The position numbers and the translations under genes are program-made. From Chitinasiproducens palmae (GTDB lineage Bacteria; Pseudomonadota; Gammaproteobacteria; Burkholderiales; Burkholderiaceae), in the NCBI RefSeq assembly GCF_900095735.1, contig NZ_FNLO01000014.1:1-64000 (forward strand): a stretch of DNA of 64,000 bases. The letters are read 5' to 3'. The notes beneath the pieces were generated by a model, which ran no database searches, was not told the DNA's origin, and worked only from the letters and a program-made list of their open reading frames with translations. Within the stretch, counting starts at the first letter, position 1, and each line of letters starts with the position of its first letter. Shown here in pieces: positions 18,986 to 31,366 of the stretch.

Positions 18986-19117
18986 ATGAAAGTCCTGTTG
19001 ATGGCGCTGGCTTGTGCGCTTGCCTGTGCCGGCTGCGCGCCGGTCGCGCCGCGTGCGAACGGCGGTCATGTGGAGATGTACGGCACGATCGACAGTGGCG
19101 TCACGGTGCACGACTGA
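18986..19117 (+). CDS. 43-residue small lipoprotein
   Basis: Starts 29 bp after thyA. The first 17 residues are a lipoprotein signal (MKVLLMALACALACAGC), with LACAGC as the lipobox and Cys17 as the likely lipidated residue. The mature peptide would have only 27 residues and ends EMYGTIDSGVTVHD, which resembles the first beta strand of Gram-negative porins (LYGxIDxGV). GGAG lies ten bases upstream. Either a true tiny lipoprotein or the stub of a decayed longer gene; the complete signal favours the former. Confidence 0.6.
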   Translation: MKVLLMALACALACAGCAPVAPRANGGHVEMYGTIDSGVTVHD

Positions 19118-19298
19118 GCCGGCGCGGATGCATGCCGTTCCGGACGATGCGAGCGCAGCGGCACGTCCAGCCGTTCCCGCCGCTCCAGCCGCTCCGGCAG
19201 GACGGCCGTGCACCGCGCGCTACGACGCACCGCGCGTGGCATGCGCGCGCGGCGATGCGGCATGCGCCGCGCGGCGGCTGCGGCCGGGCCCACCCGCG

Positions 19299-19760
19299 AT
19301 GTGGCCGTGGCAGCGCCTGCTGCGCGTGCCCGCCGCGCTGTTGCTGGCTGTGGTACTGACGGCCTGTGCCGGCGCAACGGGGCGCGCCGCCGCACCGGAA
19401 GATCCGCTTTCAGGGGGCGATACGGCCGCGCCGGAGCCCGCCGGCCGGGTCGCCGGTGCCAGCGTGCGACCGCCACCGGTGGTGCGTTTCCTGACCCGCT
19501 ACGACGCGGACGACGTGGTGCGCTGCATCGACGAGCGCTGGAGCCGTCTTTCGGCCCTGGGGCCTGGCGACATCCGGCGCCATGCGAGTTTCCGGGGCGC
19601 GATGGTCGACGTGCGTGTCGGCGGCGAGCCGCTGGCCCGTGCGCAGGCGGAGGTCTACCGCGTGCCGGGTGCGACGGTCGTCGACTACTTCATTCGTCCC
19701 GCAGTCGACGATCCGCTCGAGGACCTGAGACTGCGGGCATTGCGCTACTGCCTCGGCTGA
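19299..19760 (+). CDS. Predicted lipoprotein, unknown function
   Basis: A 153-residue protein. MWPWQRLLRVPAALLLAVVLTAC is a textbook lipoprotein signal with lipobox LTAC, so 19299 is preferred over the further upstream in-frame ATGs. A Pro/Ala/Gly-rich linker (residues 25-60) leads to a folded part of about 90 residues with VVRCIDERWSRL and GATVVDYFIRP. I do not recognise the domain. It is convergent with fumC, with only 16 bp between the stops. Confidence 0.7.
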   Translation: MWPWQRLLRVPAALLLAVVLTACAGATGRAAAPEDPLSGGDTAAPEPAGRVAGASVRPPPVVRFLTRYDADDVVRCIDERWSRLSALGPGDIRRHASFRGAMVDVRVGGEPLARAQAEVYRVPGATVVDYFIRPAVDDPLEDLRLRALRYCLG

Positions 19761-19776
19761 GCGCGGTCGGGCCCGA

Positions 19777-21171
19777 TCAGTCGCGGCGGCCCACCATCTG
19801 CTCCGGCCGGACCCACTCGTCGAACTGCGCGTCGGTGACGTGGCCGCTGGCGATCGCCGCCGCCTTCAGCGTCGTGCCTTCCTTGTGCGCCTTCTTCGCG
19901 ATCTGCGCGGCCTTGTCGTAGCCGATGTGCGGGTTCAGCGCGGTCACCAGCATCAGCGATTCGTTGAGCAGCGCGTCGATGCGATCGCGATTCGGTTCGA
20001 TGCCTACCGCGCAATGGTCGTTGAAGCTGAGTGCGCCGTCGGCGAGCAGACGGATCGACTGCAGCACGTTGTGGGCGATCATCGGACGGAACACGTTCAG
20101 TTCGAAGTTGCCGCTGGCGCCGCCCATGTTCACCGCGACGTCATTGCCGAAGACCTGGGCGCAGAGCATGGTGACTGCTTCCGACTGCGTCGGGTTGACC
20201 TTGCCCGGCATGATCGAGCTGCCCGGCTCGTTTTCGGGAATCGACAACTCGCCGAGCCCGCAGCGCGGGCCGCTGGCCAGCCAGCGCACGTCGTTGGCGA
20301 TCTTCATCAGGCTGGCCGCGATTGTCTTCAGCGCGCCGTGCGCGAACACCAGCGCGTCGGCGGCCGCCATCACTTCGAACTTGTTCGGCGCGGTGACGAA
20401 CGGCAGTTCGGTCAGCTTGCCGATCTCGGTCGCCACGCGCGCCGCGAATTCGGGATGCGCGTTCAGGCCGGTGCCGACGGCCGTCCCGCCCAGCGCCAGT
20501 TCATAAAGGTGGGGCAGCGTTGCGTCGAGGTGGCGCAGGCCCTGGTCGAGTTGCGCGACGTACCCGGAGAATTCCTGGCCGAGCGTCAGCGGCGTGGCGT
20601 CCTGCAGGTGCGTGCGGCCGATCTTGACGATGTCGGCGAAAGCCGCCGACTTCTTCGCCAGGGTCTCGCGTAGCGTGCGCAACGACGGGATCAGATGCTT
20701 GACGATGCCCTCGGCGGCGGCCACGTGCATCGCAGTCGGGAACACGTCGTTCGACGACTGGCCGCGGTTCACGTCGTCGTTCGGATGGATCGAGCGTTCC
20801 TCGCCGCGCGCACCGCCGCCCAGTTCGCTGGCGCGGTTGGCGATCACCTCGTTGAGGTTCATGTTGGTCTGCGTGCCGGAGCCGGTCTGCCAGACGGCCA
20901 GCGGAAATTCGCCCGCGTGCTTGCCGGCGATCACTTCGTCCGCGGCTTGCACGATCAGCGCGGCCTTGTCCTGCGCCAGCACGCCGAGCGATGCGTTGAC
21001 CGTGGCCGCGGCGCGCTTGATCACCGCCAGCGCGCGCACCAGTTCGGGCGACTGCTTTTCCGACGAGATCTTGAAATTCTCCAGCGAACGCTGCGTCTGC
21101 GCGCCCCAGAGGCGGTCGGCGGGTACGGCGATCTCGCCGAAGGTATCGCGTTCGAGTCGGACTGATGTCAT
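19777..21171 (-). CDS. fumC: Fumarate hydratase class II
   Basis: A 464-residue iron-independent fumarase, converting fumarate to malate. The superfamily signature [11 protein letters not shown] is intact, and [11 protein letters not shown] and [20 protein letters not shown] complete the three conserved regions. [12 protein letters not shown] is chosen as the start because an AGGAGA site precedes it; the frame extends to 21339 without similarity. Length matches E. coli FumC (467). Confidence 0.97.
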   Translation of the reverse strand: MTSVRLERDTFGEIAVPADRLWGAQTQRSLENFKISSEKQSPELVRALAVIKRAAATVNASLGVLAQDKAALIVQAADEVIAGKHAGEFPLAVWQTGSGTQTNMNLNEVIANRASELGGGARGEERSIHPNDDVNRGQSSNDVFPTAMHVAAAEGIVKHLIPSLRTLRETLAKKSAAFADIVKIGRTHLQDATPLTLGQEFSGYVAQLDQGLRHLDATLPHLYELALGGTAVGTGLNAHPEFAARVATEIGKLTELPFVTAPNKFEVMAAADALVFAHGALKTIAASLMKIANDVRWLASGPRCGLGELSIPENEPGSSIMPGKVNPTQSEAVTMLCAQVFGNDVAVNMGGASGNFELNVFRPMIAHNVLQSIRLLADGALSFNDHCAVGIEPNRDRIDALLNESLMLVTALNPHIGYDKAAQIAKKAHKEGTTLKAAAIASGHVTDAQFDEWVRPEQMVGRRD

Positions 21172-21298
21172 CGCTAGGCTCTCCTGTTTCCTGCTCATGG
21201 AAGGGCGACGGCGGCATCGCACGCGCCGTCGCATCGGGCCACCCACGTTTGGCGTTCGCGCGGCGAGGCGCGACGGCCGGTTTCGCGCGGAAGCCGGC

Positions 21299-22924
21299 CT
21301 ACAGCTGGTCGTCGAGCGGCAGAATCGTAAACAGCGCACTCATCGCGTTGCGCTTGAAGCCGGCATCGGGGTCGAAGTTGTAACGGAGGATGTGGCCGTT
21401 TTCCTCGGTGATCCAGATCAACGGCGAATCGGGCGCGCCTGTCTTGGCGAGCGCATCCCGATCGGCCTGGTCGGCGAGGACCACATGATAGCTTTCGTCG
21501 AGCGAGGCGGTTTCGTCGAACAGTTCGACCACCTGCGCGGCGATGGGCGGGCTCTCGATTTCGAGCGCGACCTCGGTGTTGAGACCGACCGAGCGCGGAT
21601 CGAAATTCAGCGAGCCGATCACCACGGTACGCCGGTCGATCACATAGGTCTTCGCATGCAGGCTCGCTCGGGATTTCGACCCGGCGATCGCCGTGCGCGG
21701 CTTGGAACCCGGGCTGGGCTTGTACTCGTACAGCGACACGCCGTTCTTCAGCAGCGGCACGCGAAACGGATTGTAGCCGGCCTGCACGGCGGGAGCGTCG
21801 GTCGCGGCCAGCGAGTTGGTCAGCACGCTCACCTTGACGCCGCGGCGCACCATCTCGCTCATCATGTCGACGCCGTGCTGGTGCGGCACGAAGTAAGCGG
21901 AGATCAGCAGGAACTCCTGCTGGGCCTGCTGCATCAGCTCGCCCAGCCGCTTCGCCGGCGGGCTCACGTAGTCGTCGGTCGGCTCCACGATCTTGTCCGG
22001 CGTATCGGTCCAGAAGCGCGCCTTCGCCCAGGTCAGCGGCATCTCACCGGTGCGGATCTGGCGCGCCAGCGGCGGCTCCTCGAGATGCGCGCCGCCGGTG
22101 ATCGCCACCGATTCTTCCCAGTGACGCTTCAGGTCCTCCCGTACCCGCGCCATCTCCTCCCGGTCGACGTGGATCGGCTTCAGCGCGCGCAGCGGGTAGG
22201 CCTCGGCGCTGTTCCAGAACAGATCGAAGCTGCGCGAAATCGGCGGCACGATGTCGCCGGCCGCGACAATATCGAGATCCCGGAAGCTGAGCACGTGGCT
22301 CGCGTCGAAGTACGAGTCGCCCACGTTGCGGCCGCCCACGATCGCCACCTGGTTGTCGGCGATCATCGCCTTGTTGTGCATCCGTCGCGTCAGCGTGTCG
22401 AGGCTGGTGAACAGATTGCTCACCTTGCCGAACGGACCCTGCGCGGCCGTGCCGAACGGATTGAAGATACGAACCTCGATGTTCGGCGACGCGTCGAGCA
22501 CGGCGATCGTCGAATCGTGGTCCTTGAAGTTCATGTCGTCGAACAGCATGCGCACCCGCACGCCTCGTTCGGCGGCGCGCAGCGCGGCCTCCAGCAACAG
22601 CTTGCCGGTTTCGTCCACGTCGGCGATGTAGTACTGCAGGTCGAGCGTGCGTTGCGCGGAACGCGCCAGCGCGATGCGCGCACCCAGTGCGTCGCTGCCC
22701 TTGACCAACAGCTTGAAGCCGGATTCGCCGGGATGGGCGGCTTTCAGTGGCGTCAGCGTCGCGTTCAGGGCGCTGGGCGTGCTGGCCGGCAACGCGAATT
22801 CGACCGCGCGCGGATAGGCGGTGGCCGGCAGCCGCTGGCTCGCGCAGGCGGCCAGCATGCAGGTGGCCGTGAGCAGAAACAGGCGCTGCAGGTATCGGCC
22901 CGCCTGGCTGTCATGCCCGGCCAT
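21299..22924 (-). CDS. Phospholipase D-family lipoprotein, ClsC-like
   Basis: A 541-residue protein with two HKD motifs: [18 protein letters not shown] in the first half and [18 protein letters not shown] with DPRS in the second. This matches the PLD/cardiolipin synthase group (ClsC-like). The N-terminus has a lipoprotein-type signal, [13 protein letters not shown]. The start is uncertain: ATG at 22924 gives a normal signal length, 22966 and 23062 are in frame, and none has a strong ribosome site. It may synthesise or remodel phospholipid at the periplasmic face. Confidence 0.82.
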   Translation of the reverse strand: MAGHDSQAGRYLQRLFLLTATCMLAACASQRLPATAYPRAVEFALPASTPSALNATLTPLKAAHPGESGFKLLVKGSDALGARIALARSAQRTLDLQYYIADVDETGKLLLEAALRAAERGVRVRMLFDDMNFKDHDSTIAVLDASPNIEVRIFNPFGTAAQGPFGKVSNLFTSLDTLTRRMHNKAMIADNQVAIVGGRNVGDSYFDASHVLSFRDLDIVAAGDIVPPISRSFDLFWNSAEAYPLRALKPIHVDREEMARVREDLKRHWEESVAITGGAHLEEPPLARQIRTGEMPLTWAKARFWTDTPDKIVEPTDDYVSPPAKRLGELMQQAQQEFLLISAYFVPHQHGVDMMSEMVRRGVKVSVLTNSLAATDAPAVQAGYNPFRVPLLKNGVSLYEYKPSPGSKPRTAIAGSKSRASLHAKTYVIDRRTVVIGSLNFDPRSVGLNTEVALEIESPPIAAQVVELFDETASLDESYHVVLADQADRDALAKTGAPDSPLIWITEENGHILRYNFDPDAGFKRNAMSALFTILPLDDQL

Positions 22925-23129
22925 GCCGCCGAGCGGCTGGCTTGAGGTGCGGCGCGGGGTGCGCATGCCTGCGGCGCCAAGCCGGATCCACCGCTTCCAC
23001 ACTCGCTGCACGCCCAAGTCTCGCTCCTCGTTCCGGGCTCGCGCCGCGCGATTGCGCGGCACGCCTTACTGCGGATCATTCTATGGGATTTCGGGACGCT
23101 GCATCGGTCGGGGCCGTGGCAAGGTTTGC

Positions 23130-23135
23130 TATACT
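23130..23135 (+). promoter_or_regulatory. -10 box of tRNA-Arg
   Basis: TATACT 49 bases before the mature tRNA 5' end. A -35 box is not obvious. Confidence 0.45.
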
Positions 23136-23183
23136 CTGTGCCCGCGACCGACCGACCAATGCGCCGCTCGATGTCGCCACCGC

Positions 23184-23259
23184 GCCGCCGTAGCTCAGTG
23201 GATAGAGCATTTCCCTCCTAAGGAAAGGGTCACAGGTTCGATTCCTGTTGGCGGCGCCA
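23184..23259 (+). tRNA. tRNA-Arg (CCT)
   Basis: 76 bases fold as a complete cloverleaf: acceptor GCCGCCG/TGGCGGC with one G-U pair, anticodon stem TTTCC/GGAAA around loop CTCCTAA, T-arm ACAGG-TTCGATT-CCTGT and encoded CCA. The anticodon CCT reads AGG. No integrase or attachment-site duplication is seen next to it. Confidence 0.96.
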
Positions 23260-23481
23260 TCTTTCCGGAACGATGCGTGCCGACCCCAGGTGGATCAGGC
23301 CGCCCGACGGCATGAAGCGCACCGGCCGCCAAGCACGTGAAATCCCTGATGTCGCATTTTTGAGCACCGCCCGGCGCCGGCCTTCTCGCGTCGATTCTTT
23401 GCTGATACCGTCATCTCATCCGAGGCGCCCTAGCAGAACCGGTGTGTCGGATCAAGAGCAGGCAACGACAAGGAGAGGGCA

Positions 23482-23595
23482 ATGGCATGGGACTTTCTGG
23501 CAGGCGGCATTGCGCTGGTCGGGATCACGCTGATCGCGCAAGCGCATGACCTGCTGCGCGCCGGCCGCAGCAAGCGTACGGGCCGCAGCGGGTGA
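23482..23595 (+). CDS. 37-residue single-span membrane peptide
   Basis: ATG at 23482 follows a strong AAGGAGAG site. The product is MAWDFLAGGIALVGITLIAQ, then a basic tail AHDLLRAGRSKRTGRSG: one membrane helix with positive charges on the C-terminal side. A strong terminator 67 bases after the stop makes it an independent short transcript between tRNA-Arg and rubredoxin. I recognise no family. The ribosome site, helix and terminator together argue that it is real. Confidence 0.6.
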   Translation: MAWDFLAGGIALVGITLIAQAHDLLRAGRSKRTGRSG

Positions 23596-23661
23596 GCGGG
23601 CAGGACCCGACGACGCTGTCCCGCGCAAGCGGCATTACAGGCAAGCAGGATGAAGTCGAAT

Positions 23662-23694
23662 GAAACGGGTGGCCTTGCCGCCCGTTTCCTTTTT
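23662..23694 (+). terminator. Strong terminator after the 37-residue ORF
   Basis: A 12-bp stem GAAACGGGTGGC/GCCGCCCGTTTC (one G-T pair) with a three-base loop, then CTTTTTC. Confidence 0.88.
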
Positions 23695-23738
23695 CAGGCA
23701 CGTCAACAGCGCTGCCCGCGCGGCTGGCCGATCGAACT

Positions 23739-23918
23739 CAAAATTCGACGACCGCGAATTCCGACTTGCCCACGTCGCACAGCGGGCAACGCCAATCGTC
23801 CGGAATCGCCTCGAAGCGCGTGCCGGGCGCAATGCCCTCTTCGGGCAGACCTTCTTCCTCGTTGTACACCCAGCCGCAGATCACGCAGATCCAGCTCTTG
23901 TATTCGATCGTTTCCATT
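23739..23918 (-). CDS. rubA: Rubredoxin
   Basis: A 59-residue rubredoxin: WICVICGWVYNEEEGLPEEG at the N-terminus and DDWRCPLCDVGKSEF at the C-terminus supply the two Cys-x2-Cys pairs that bind one iron. It carries electrons in the cytosol; in aerobic bacteria the partners are often alkane hydroxylase or oxygen-stress enzymes, none of which is nearby. The conserved METIEYKSW start fixes the ATG. It is divergent from uup. Confidence 0.96.
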
Positions 23919-24001
23919 GCCTGTGCCGCGTTGAATTCACCACGGCGCGCATGTTACCCGCTTCCGGGGCACGGCGGGCCTCGGCTTGGCCGAGGGCCGC
24001 G

Positions 24002-24037
24002 CCCATAGCGCCCATAGCGCCCGTAGCGCCCGTAGCG
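24002..24037. repeat. 9-bp tandem repeat x4
   Basis: CCCATAGCG twice, then CCCGTAGCG twice, in the gap between rubredoxin and uup. A -10-like TACAAT for uup follows at 24082-24087. Confidence 0.85.
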
Positions 24038-24114
24038 CGCGCCACGCGCCGCCGCTGCCCGGCCCGCGGGTCGCCAGCCGCTACAATGGCGGCTTTCGCG
24101 CAACCGTTCCGACC

Positions 24115-26112
24115 ATGTCGCTGTTTTCCATCACCGGCGCCCAGCTCGCCTTTGGCCATGTCGCGCTGCTGGACCACGCCGATTTTTCGATCGAGGCTGG
24201 CGAGCGCGTCGGCCTGATTGGTCGTAACGGCGCCGGCAAGTCCTCGCTGCTGAAGATCGTCGCGGGGCTCACCGCCCCGGACGACGGCTTGATCGCGCGG
24301 CAGCAGGGCCTGCGTACCGTGTATGTCGAACAGGAACCGCGCTTCGAGCCTGGCCACAGTGTCTTCGAGGCGGTTGCAAGCGGCCTCGTCGACGAGCAGC
24401 GGCTGCTGGCCGAATTCGATCGCGTCTCGGAACGGCTTGGCGACGCCGCCGCCGGGGCCGACGAGCGCGAAGGCCTGATGGCCGAACTCGGGCGCCTGCA
24501 GTCGGGCCTGGACGCACGCGACGGCTGGAACTGGCGCAACCGCGTCGAGGTGACGCTGGAACAGCTCGCGCTGGACGGCGCGGGCGACGTGGCGCGCCTG
24601 TCCGGCGGCCAGCAGAAGCGCGTCGCGCTGGCGCGCGCGCTGGTCTCCGCGCCCGATGTGCTGCTGCTCGACGAACCCACCAACCACCTCGATTTCGATA
24701 CGATTCGGTGGCTCGAGACCCTGCTCGCACAGTTGCGGGTGAGCGTGCTGTTCGTGACGCACGACCGGGCGTTCCTGGATCGCGTCGCCACCCGCATCGT
24801 CGAACTCGACCGGGGCCGTCTGCTGTCCTACCCGGGCAACTTCTCGGCCTACCAGACGCGCAAGGCGCAGCAGCTCGAAGTGGAGCGCATCGAGAACGAA
24901 AAGGCCGACAAGCTGCTCGCGCAGGAGGAAGTGTGGATCCGCAAGGGCGTCGAGGCGCGCCGCACGCGCAGCGTCAGCCGCATCCAGCGTCTGCAGGCGA
25001 TGCGCGAGGAGCGTGCGCAGCGTCGCCAGGTGCAGGGCAACGTTCGCCTGGAAGCGAGTCAGGCCGAGCGCTCCGGCAAGCTGGTGGCCGAGCTGACCGA
25101 CGTCATCAAGTCGTTTGGCGGGCGCCGCCTGGTCGACGGCCTGACCGCGACCGTGATGCGCGGCGACAAGATCGGCCTGATCGGACCGAACGGTGCCGGC
25201 AAGACGACGTTGATCCGGCTGATCCTCGGCCTGTTGCCGCCCGACGGCGGCACGGTGCGCACCGGCAGCAATCTGCAGGTTGCGTATTTCGACCAGATGC
25301 GCGCCCAGCTGGACGACGAAAAGAGCCTCGCCGACACGATCAGTCCCGGTTCGGATTGGGTCGAGGTCAACGGCGCACGCAAGCACGTGATGAGCTATCT
25401 GGGCGACTTCCTGTTCTCGCCGGAACGCGCGCGCTCGCCGGTGAAATCGCTGTCGGGTGGCGAGCGCAACCGGCTGTTGCTGGCGCGCCTGTTCGCGCGT
25501 CCGGCCAACGTGCTGGTGCTCGACGAGCCGACCAACGACCTCGACATCCCGACGCTCGAATTGCTTGAGGAGTTGCTGGAAGACTTCGGCGGCACCGTGC
25601 TGCTGGTCAGCCATGACCGCACCTTCCTCGACAACGTCGTCAGTTCGGTGATCGCGCATGAGGGCGGCGCGAACTGGCGCGAGTACGTCGGCGGCTTCAG
25701 CGACTGGCAGGCGCAGTCGGCCAGGGCGGCCGAGTTCGCCGCGGCGCGGGCGGCGGGCGCAGCCGGTGCCTCGCGCGTGACGAGTGCCGGGAGTGCCGGG
25801 AGTGCCGGGAGTGCGCCGGCGGCCGGGGCCGGCAAACCGGACGGCAAGCCCGAACCGGCACGCAAGGCGCCGGAACGGCGCGTGAAGCTCTCGTTCAAGG
25901 AGCAGCGCGAACTGGAAGCCTTGCCCGAGCAGATCGCGGCGCTCGAGGCCGAGCAGAAGACGCTCGGCGAGCAGATTGCCGCCGGGCGCATCTTCGCGGA
26001 GGATCCCGCCGAAGGCGCACGCATCACCACGCGCTTTGGCGAGATCGACGAGGCGCTGCTGGTGGCGCTGGAGCGCTGGGACGATCTCGAAACGCGCAGC
26101 AAGGGCGGTTGA
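24115..26112 (+). CDS. uup: ABC-F ATPase Uup
   Basis: A 665-residue soluble ABC-F protein with two ATPase domains and no membrane segments. First domain: GRNGAGKSS near residue 39, LSGGQQKRVALARAL, LLLDEPTNHLD. Second: GPNGAGKTT, LSGGERNRLLLARL, LVLDEPTNDLD. A charged linker lies between them. The C-terminal part (about 570-665) is the coiled-coil DNA-binding arm of Uup, preceded by an Ala/Gly-rich linker with a 9-bp repeat coding SAGSAGSAGS. Uup acts on ribosomes or branched DNA and lowers precise transposon excision in E. coli. The frame upstream of 24115 has no similarity. Confidence 0.94.
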   Translation: MSLFSITGAQLAFGHVALLDHADFSIEAGERVGLIGRNGAGKSSLLKIVAGLTAPDDGLIARQQGLRTVYVEQEPRFEPGHSVFEAVASGLVDEQRLLAEFDRVSERLGDAAAGADEREGLMAELGRLQSGLDARDGWNWRNRVEVTLEQLALDGAGDVARLSGGQQKRVALARALVSAPDVLLLDEPTNHLDFDTIRWLETLLAQLRVSVLFVTHDRAFLDRVATRIVELDRGRLLSYPGNFSAYQTRKAQQLEVERIENEKADKLLAQEEVWIRKGVEARRTRSVSRIQRLQAMREERAQRRQVQGNVRLEASQAERSGKLVAELTDVIKSFGGRRLVDGLTATVMRGDKIGLIGPNGAGKTTLIRLILGLLPPDGGTVRTGSNLQVAYFDQMRAQLDDEKSLADTISPGSDWVEVNGARKHVMSYLGDFLFSPERARSPVKSLSGGERNRLLLARLFARPANVLVLDEPTNDLDIPTLELLEELLEDFGGTVLLVSHDRTFLDNVVSSVIAHEGGANWREYVGGFSDWQAQSARAAEFAAARAAGAAGASRVTSAGSAGSAGSAPAAGAGKPDGKPEPARKAPERRVKLSFKEQRELEALPEQIAALEAEQKTLGEQIAAGRIFAEDPAEGARITTRFGEIDEALLVALERWDDLETRSKGG

Positions 26113-26385
26113 ACCTCGTTGCGCCGGCGCTGTCCGAACACCGGTCCTTTCGTATGAGAGGCCAGACCCGCACCGTGGACGTGTCCGCGGCCTGCGCCCG
26201 GATGCCGGCGAGCGCGCCTGTCGACGGGCGTGACCGCCGCGTGCGCCAACGGATACTGGTCGGATATACAATACGCAGCTGCCGCTGGCCGCCGGGATCG
26301 TGCCGATCCGGGGGGCGCACTGGCGCGTGAACCGTCCGCGCAGGCAGCCTCGCCGCAATTCGTTTAGTTTCGGCCCCGCGCATCG

Positions 26386-28395
<2,010 letters not shown>

Positions 28396-28475
28396 CGGCC
28401 ACGCGCAGCCACTGCGCCGGCCGGTCAATCCGACAATGGCGCGCCGTGATCTGACGGCGCGCGCTAGCAAGCAAC

Positions 28476-30788
28476 ATGGCACAAGAAGATATCGACAACA
28501 CCGTCAGCGCCGACGGTGAACACCTCAGTCTCGGCAGCTATGCCGAGCGCGCCTATCTCGATTACGCGATCAGCGTGGTCAAGGGCCGCGCGCTGCCCGA
28601 CGTCAGCGACGGGCAGAAACCGGTGCAGCGCCGGATCCTGTACGCGATGGGCGAAATGGGCCTGCGCGCCGACGCCAAGCCGGTGAAGTCGGCCCGCGTG
28701 GTGGGCGACGTGCTCGGTAAGTACCATCCGCACGGCGACCAGTCCGCATACGACGCGCTGGTGCGTCTCGCGCAGGACTTCGCGATGCGCTACCCGCTCA
28801 TCGACGGGCAGGGCAACTTTGGTTCTCGCGACGGCGACGGCGCCGCGGCGATGCGCTACACCGAGGCGCGCCTGACGCCGATCGCCAGTCTGCTGCTCGA
28901 CGAAATCGACATGGGTACGGTCGATTTCAACGCGAATTACGACGGCTCGACCGAGGAGCCGCAAAGGCTGCCCGCGCGGCTGCCGTTCGTGCTGCTCAAC
29001 GGCGCGTCGGGCATCGCCGTGGGCCTCGCCACCGAGATCCCGTCGCACAATCTGCGCGAGGTGGCGGCCGCGACGGTCGCGCTGATCCGCAATCCCCGCG
29101 CGACCGTCGCCGATCTGCTCGCGCTGATGCCCGGACCCGATTATCCGGGGGGCGGCCAGCTGATCTCCGGACCCGCGGAGATCGCGGCGGCCTACGAAAG
29201 CGGCCGCGCGAGTCTCAAGGTGCGTGCGCGCTGGAAGATCGAGGAGCTCGCGCGTGGCCAGTGGCAGTGGGTGGTCACCGAACTGCCGCCGGGCGTGTCG
29301 TGCCAGAAGGTGTTGGAGGAAATCGAGGACCTGACCAATCCGAAGATCAAGCTCGGCAAGAAGGCGCTGACGCAGGAACAGCAACAGCTGAAGCAGTCGG
29401 TGCTCAGCCTGCTCGACACCGTGCGGGACGAGTCGGGACGCGAGGCCGCGGTGCGGCTGGTGTTCGAGCCGAAGTCGAGCCGCATCGAACAGGCCGAGTT
29501 GATCAACACGCTGCTCGCGCTGACCAGTCTCGAATCGAGCGCGGCGATCAACCTCGTGATGGTCGGCGCCGACGGCCGTCCGCGTCAGAAGAATCTGGTC
29601 GAGATCCTGTCGGAGTGGATCGGCTTCCGCCAAACCACGGTGACGCGGCGCACGCGGCATCGGCTCGACAAGGTCAACGACAGGATTCACATCCTGGAAG
29701 GGCGCCTGATCGTTTTCCTGAACATCGACCGGGTCATCGCGATCATCCGTGAATCGGACGAACCGAAGGCCGCGCTGATCGAAGCGTTCGGCCTCACTGA
29801 CCGACAGGCGGAGGACATTCTCGAAATCCGGCTGCGGCAACTGGCCCGGCTCGAGGCGATCAAGCTGGAGAAGGAACTGGGCGAACTCCGCGCCGAGGCC
29901 GAGAAACTGGGTGAACTGCTGGCCAGCGAGTCGGCGATGCGACGCCAGATGATCCGTGAGATCGAGGCCGACGCGAAGCGCTTCGGCGACGATCGTCGCA
30001 CGCTGATCCAGCACGAGAAGCGCGCCAGTGCCGAGGCGCGCGTGCTCGACGAACCGGTGACCGTCGTGGTCTCGACGCGTGGCTGGGCCCGTACGTTGAA
30101 GGGGCACGGCATCGAGCCGGCCACCCTGTCGTTCAAGGCAGGCGATGCACTTTATGGCGCGTTTGCCTGCCGCACGACCGACATGCTGGTCGCGCTGGGC
30201 AGCAACGGCAGGAGCTATTCGGTACCGGTCAGCAGTCTGCCGGGCGGTCGCGGCGACGGCGTGCCGGTGACGTCGCTGATCGATCTCGCGTCGTCGACCC
30301 ATCTGCTGCATTACTACGCGGCGGCGGCCGATCAGGTGTTGTTGCTTGCGACCAGCAGCGCGACCGGTTTCCTGGTCAGGCAGGGCGACATGGTCGCCCG
30401 CAACCGGGGCGGCCGCGCCTTCGTCACGCTGGAGAAGGGCGCCGAGCCGCTGCAGCCGGTGCCGGTGTTGCCGACGGCCAGCCATGTCGCGTGCCTGGCC
30501 AGCGACGGGCGCCTGTTGGCCTTCGATATCGCCGAAATGAAGACGCAGCCCGGCGGTGGCCGCGGCGTCAGCCTGATCGCGCTCGATCCGGGCCAGACGC
30601 TGGTGTCGGCCATGCCCATCACGTCGGCGGGACTGATCCTGTCCGGCACCGGGCGCGGCGGCAAGGCGCAGGAGTCGACATTGTCGGGCGCCGCGCTGGC
30701 CGAGCATATCGGGCGGCGTGCGCGGCGCGGCAAGGCCGTGGCGACGCGCATGAAGATCGCATCGATGCGGCCGGTCTGGCCGCGCTGA
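28476..30788 (+). CDS. parC: DNA topoisomerase IV subunit A
   Basis: A 770-residue ParC that makes and reseals the double-strand break. The active tyrosine is Y128 in [11 protein letters not shown]. The quinolone region reads [16 protein letters not shown]: the place of E. coli Ser80 is Gln89, and the E84 place is Asp93. The coiled-coil tower follows, then a beta-pinwheel C-terminal domain from about residue 500. It lies 80 bp after parE in the same direction, almost certainly one operon. Confidence 0.96.
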   Translation: MAQEDIDNTVSADGEHLSLGSYAERAYLDYAISVVKGRALPDVSDGQKPVQRRILYAMGEMGLRADAKPVKSARVVGDVLGKYHPHGDQSAYDALVRLAQDFAMRYPLIDGQGNFGSRDGDGAAAMRYTEARLTPIASLLLDEIDMGTVDFNANYDGSTEEPQRLPARLPFVLLNGASGIAVGLATEIPSHNLREVAAATVALIRNPRATVADLLALMPGPDYPGGGQLISGPAEIAAAYESGRASLKVRARWKIEELARGQWQWVVTELPPGVSCQKVLEEIEDLTNPKIKLGKKALTQEQQQLKQSVLSLLDTVRDESGREAAVRLVFEPKSSRIEQAELINTLLALTSLESSAAINLVMVGADGRPRQKNLVEILSEWIGFRQTTVTRRTRHRLDKVNDRIHILEGRLIVFLNIDRVIAIIRESDEPKAALIEAFGLTDRQAEDILEIRLRQLARLEAIKLEKELGELRAEAEKLGELLASESAMRRQMIREIEADAKRFGDDRRTLIQHEKRASAEARVLDEPVTVVVSTRGWARTLKGHGIEPATLSFKAGDALYGAFACRTTDMLVALGSNGRSYSVPVSSLPGGRGDGVPVTSLIDLASSTHLLHYYAAAADQVLLLATSSATGFLVRQGDMVARNRGGRAFVTLEKGAEPLQPVPVLPTASHVACLASDGRLLAFDIAEMKTQPGGGRGVSLIALDPGQTLVSAMPITSAGLILSGTGRGGKAQESTLSGAALAEHIGRRARRGKAVATRMKIASMRPVWPR

Positions 30789-30913
30789 GGCCGGAGCGGC
30801 ATCGTCGCGGATCGGCGGCCGGCATGAACGGCCGCCGGGCGCGGTCCGCTATCATGCGATGATGTCGTGCGGCCGCACGGTTGTGCCCGCTTCATCATTC
30901 AAGGATTGACTCG

Positions 30914-31366
30914 ATGGCTTACGCAGTACCGATCGCCGTATTCCTGCACCTGGTCGGCGTGATCGTCTGGGTCGGCGGCATGACGCTCGCCCATTTCTGC
31001 TTGCGGCCGGCACTCGCGGATCTGTCGCCGCAACTGCGCCTGCCGGTCGCGGAAGGCGTGTTTTCGCGTTTCTTCAATCTGGTCGGCACCGCGATCATCC
31101 TGATCCTGTTGAGCGGCGGCTACCTGTTCCCGAAATTCGGCGGCGCGCAGGCGCCGTGGCCAGTGCATGCGATGGTGGTGATCGGCATCGTGATGATGCT
31201 GATTTACGGCCACATCCGCTTCGCGACGTTCCCGAAGCTACGTCGCGCAGTGCAGGCGCAGAAGTGGCCGGAGGGCGCGATTGCGCTGGGCCGCATTCGG
31301 CGCCTGGTGGTTGTCAATCTGGTGCTCGGCTACGTCACGGTCGCGCTCGCCACCCTGGCGCGCTGA
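30914..31366 (+). CDS. CopD-family membrane protein
   Basis: A 150-residue protein with four hydrophobic segments (near residues 5-25, 55-72, 82-100 and 128-148). HLVGVIVWVGGMTLAHF at the start is the CopD/haem-histidine pattern of this family. AAGGA lies upstream. In other bacteria such proteins are linked to copper tolerance or cytochrome function, but no copper gene is adjacent and the function is unproven. Confidence 0.8.
   Translation: MAYAVPIAVFLHLVGVIVWVGGMTLAHFCLRPALADLSPQLRLPVAEGVFSRFFNLVGTAIILILLSGGYLFPKFGGAQAPWPVHAMVVIGIVMMLIYGHIRFATFPKLRRAVQAQKWPEGAIALGRIRRLVVVNLVLGYVTVALATLAR

Noticed and set aside
20594-22945. A 783-codon plus-strand open frame opposite fumC and the PLD gene
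   Set aside because: Antisense shadow spanning two clear genes; no family likeness.
23184-23259. tRNA-Arg as an integration site for a mobile element
   Set aside because: No integrase, no repeated 3' tRNA fragment and ordinary core genes on both sides.
26254-26273. LexA-like site before parE
   Set aside because: Only 14 of 20 positions match the consensus and the left half is poor; the sequence is better explained as a -10 region (TATACAAT).
28464-30707. A 747-codon minus-strand open frame opposite parC
   Set aside because: Shadow of parC by codon bias in high-GC DNA, without motifs or ribosome site.
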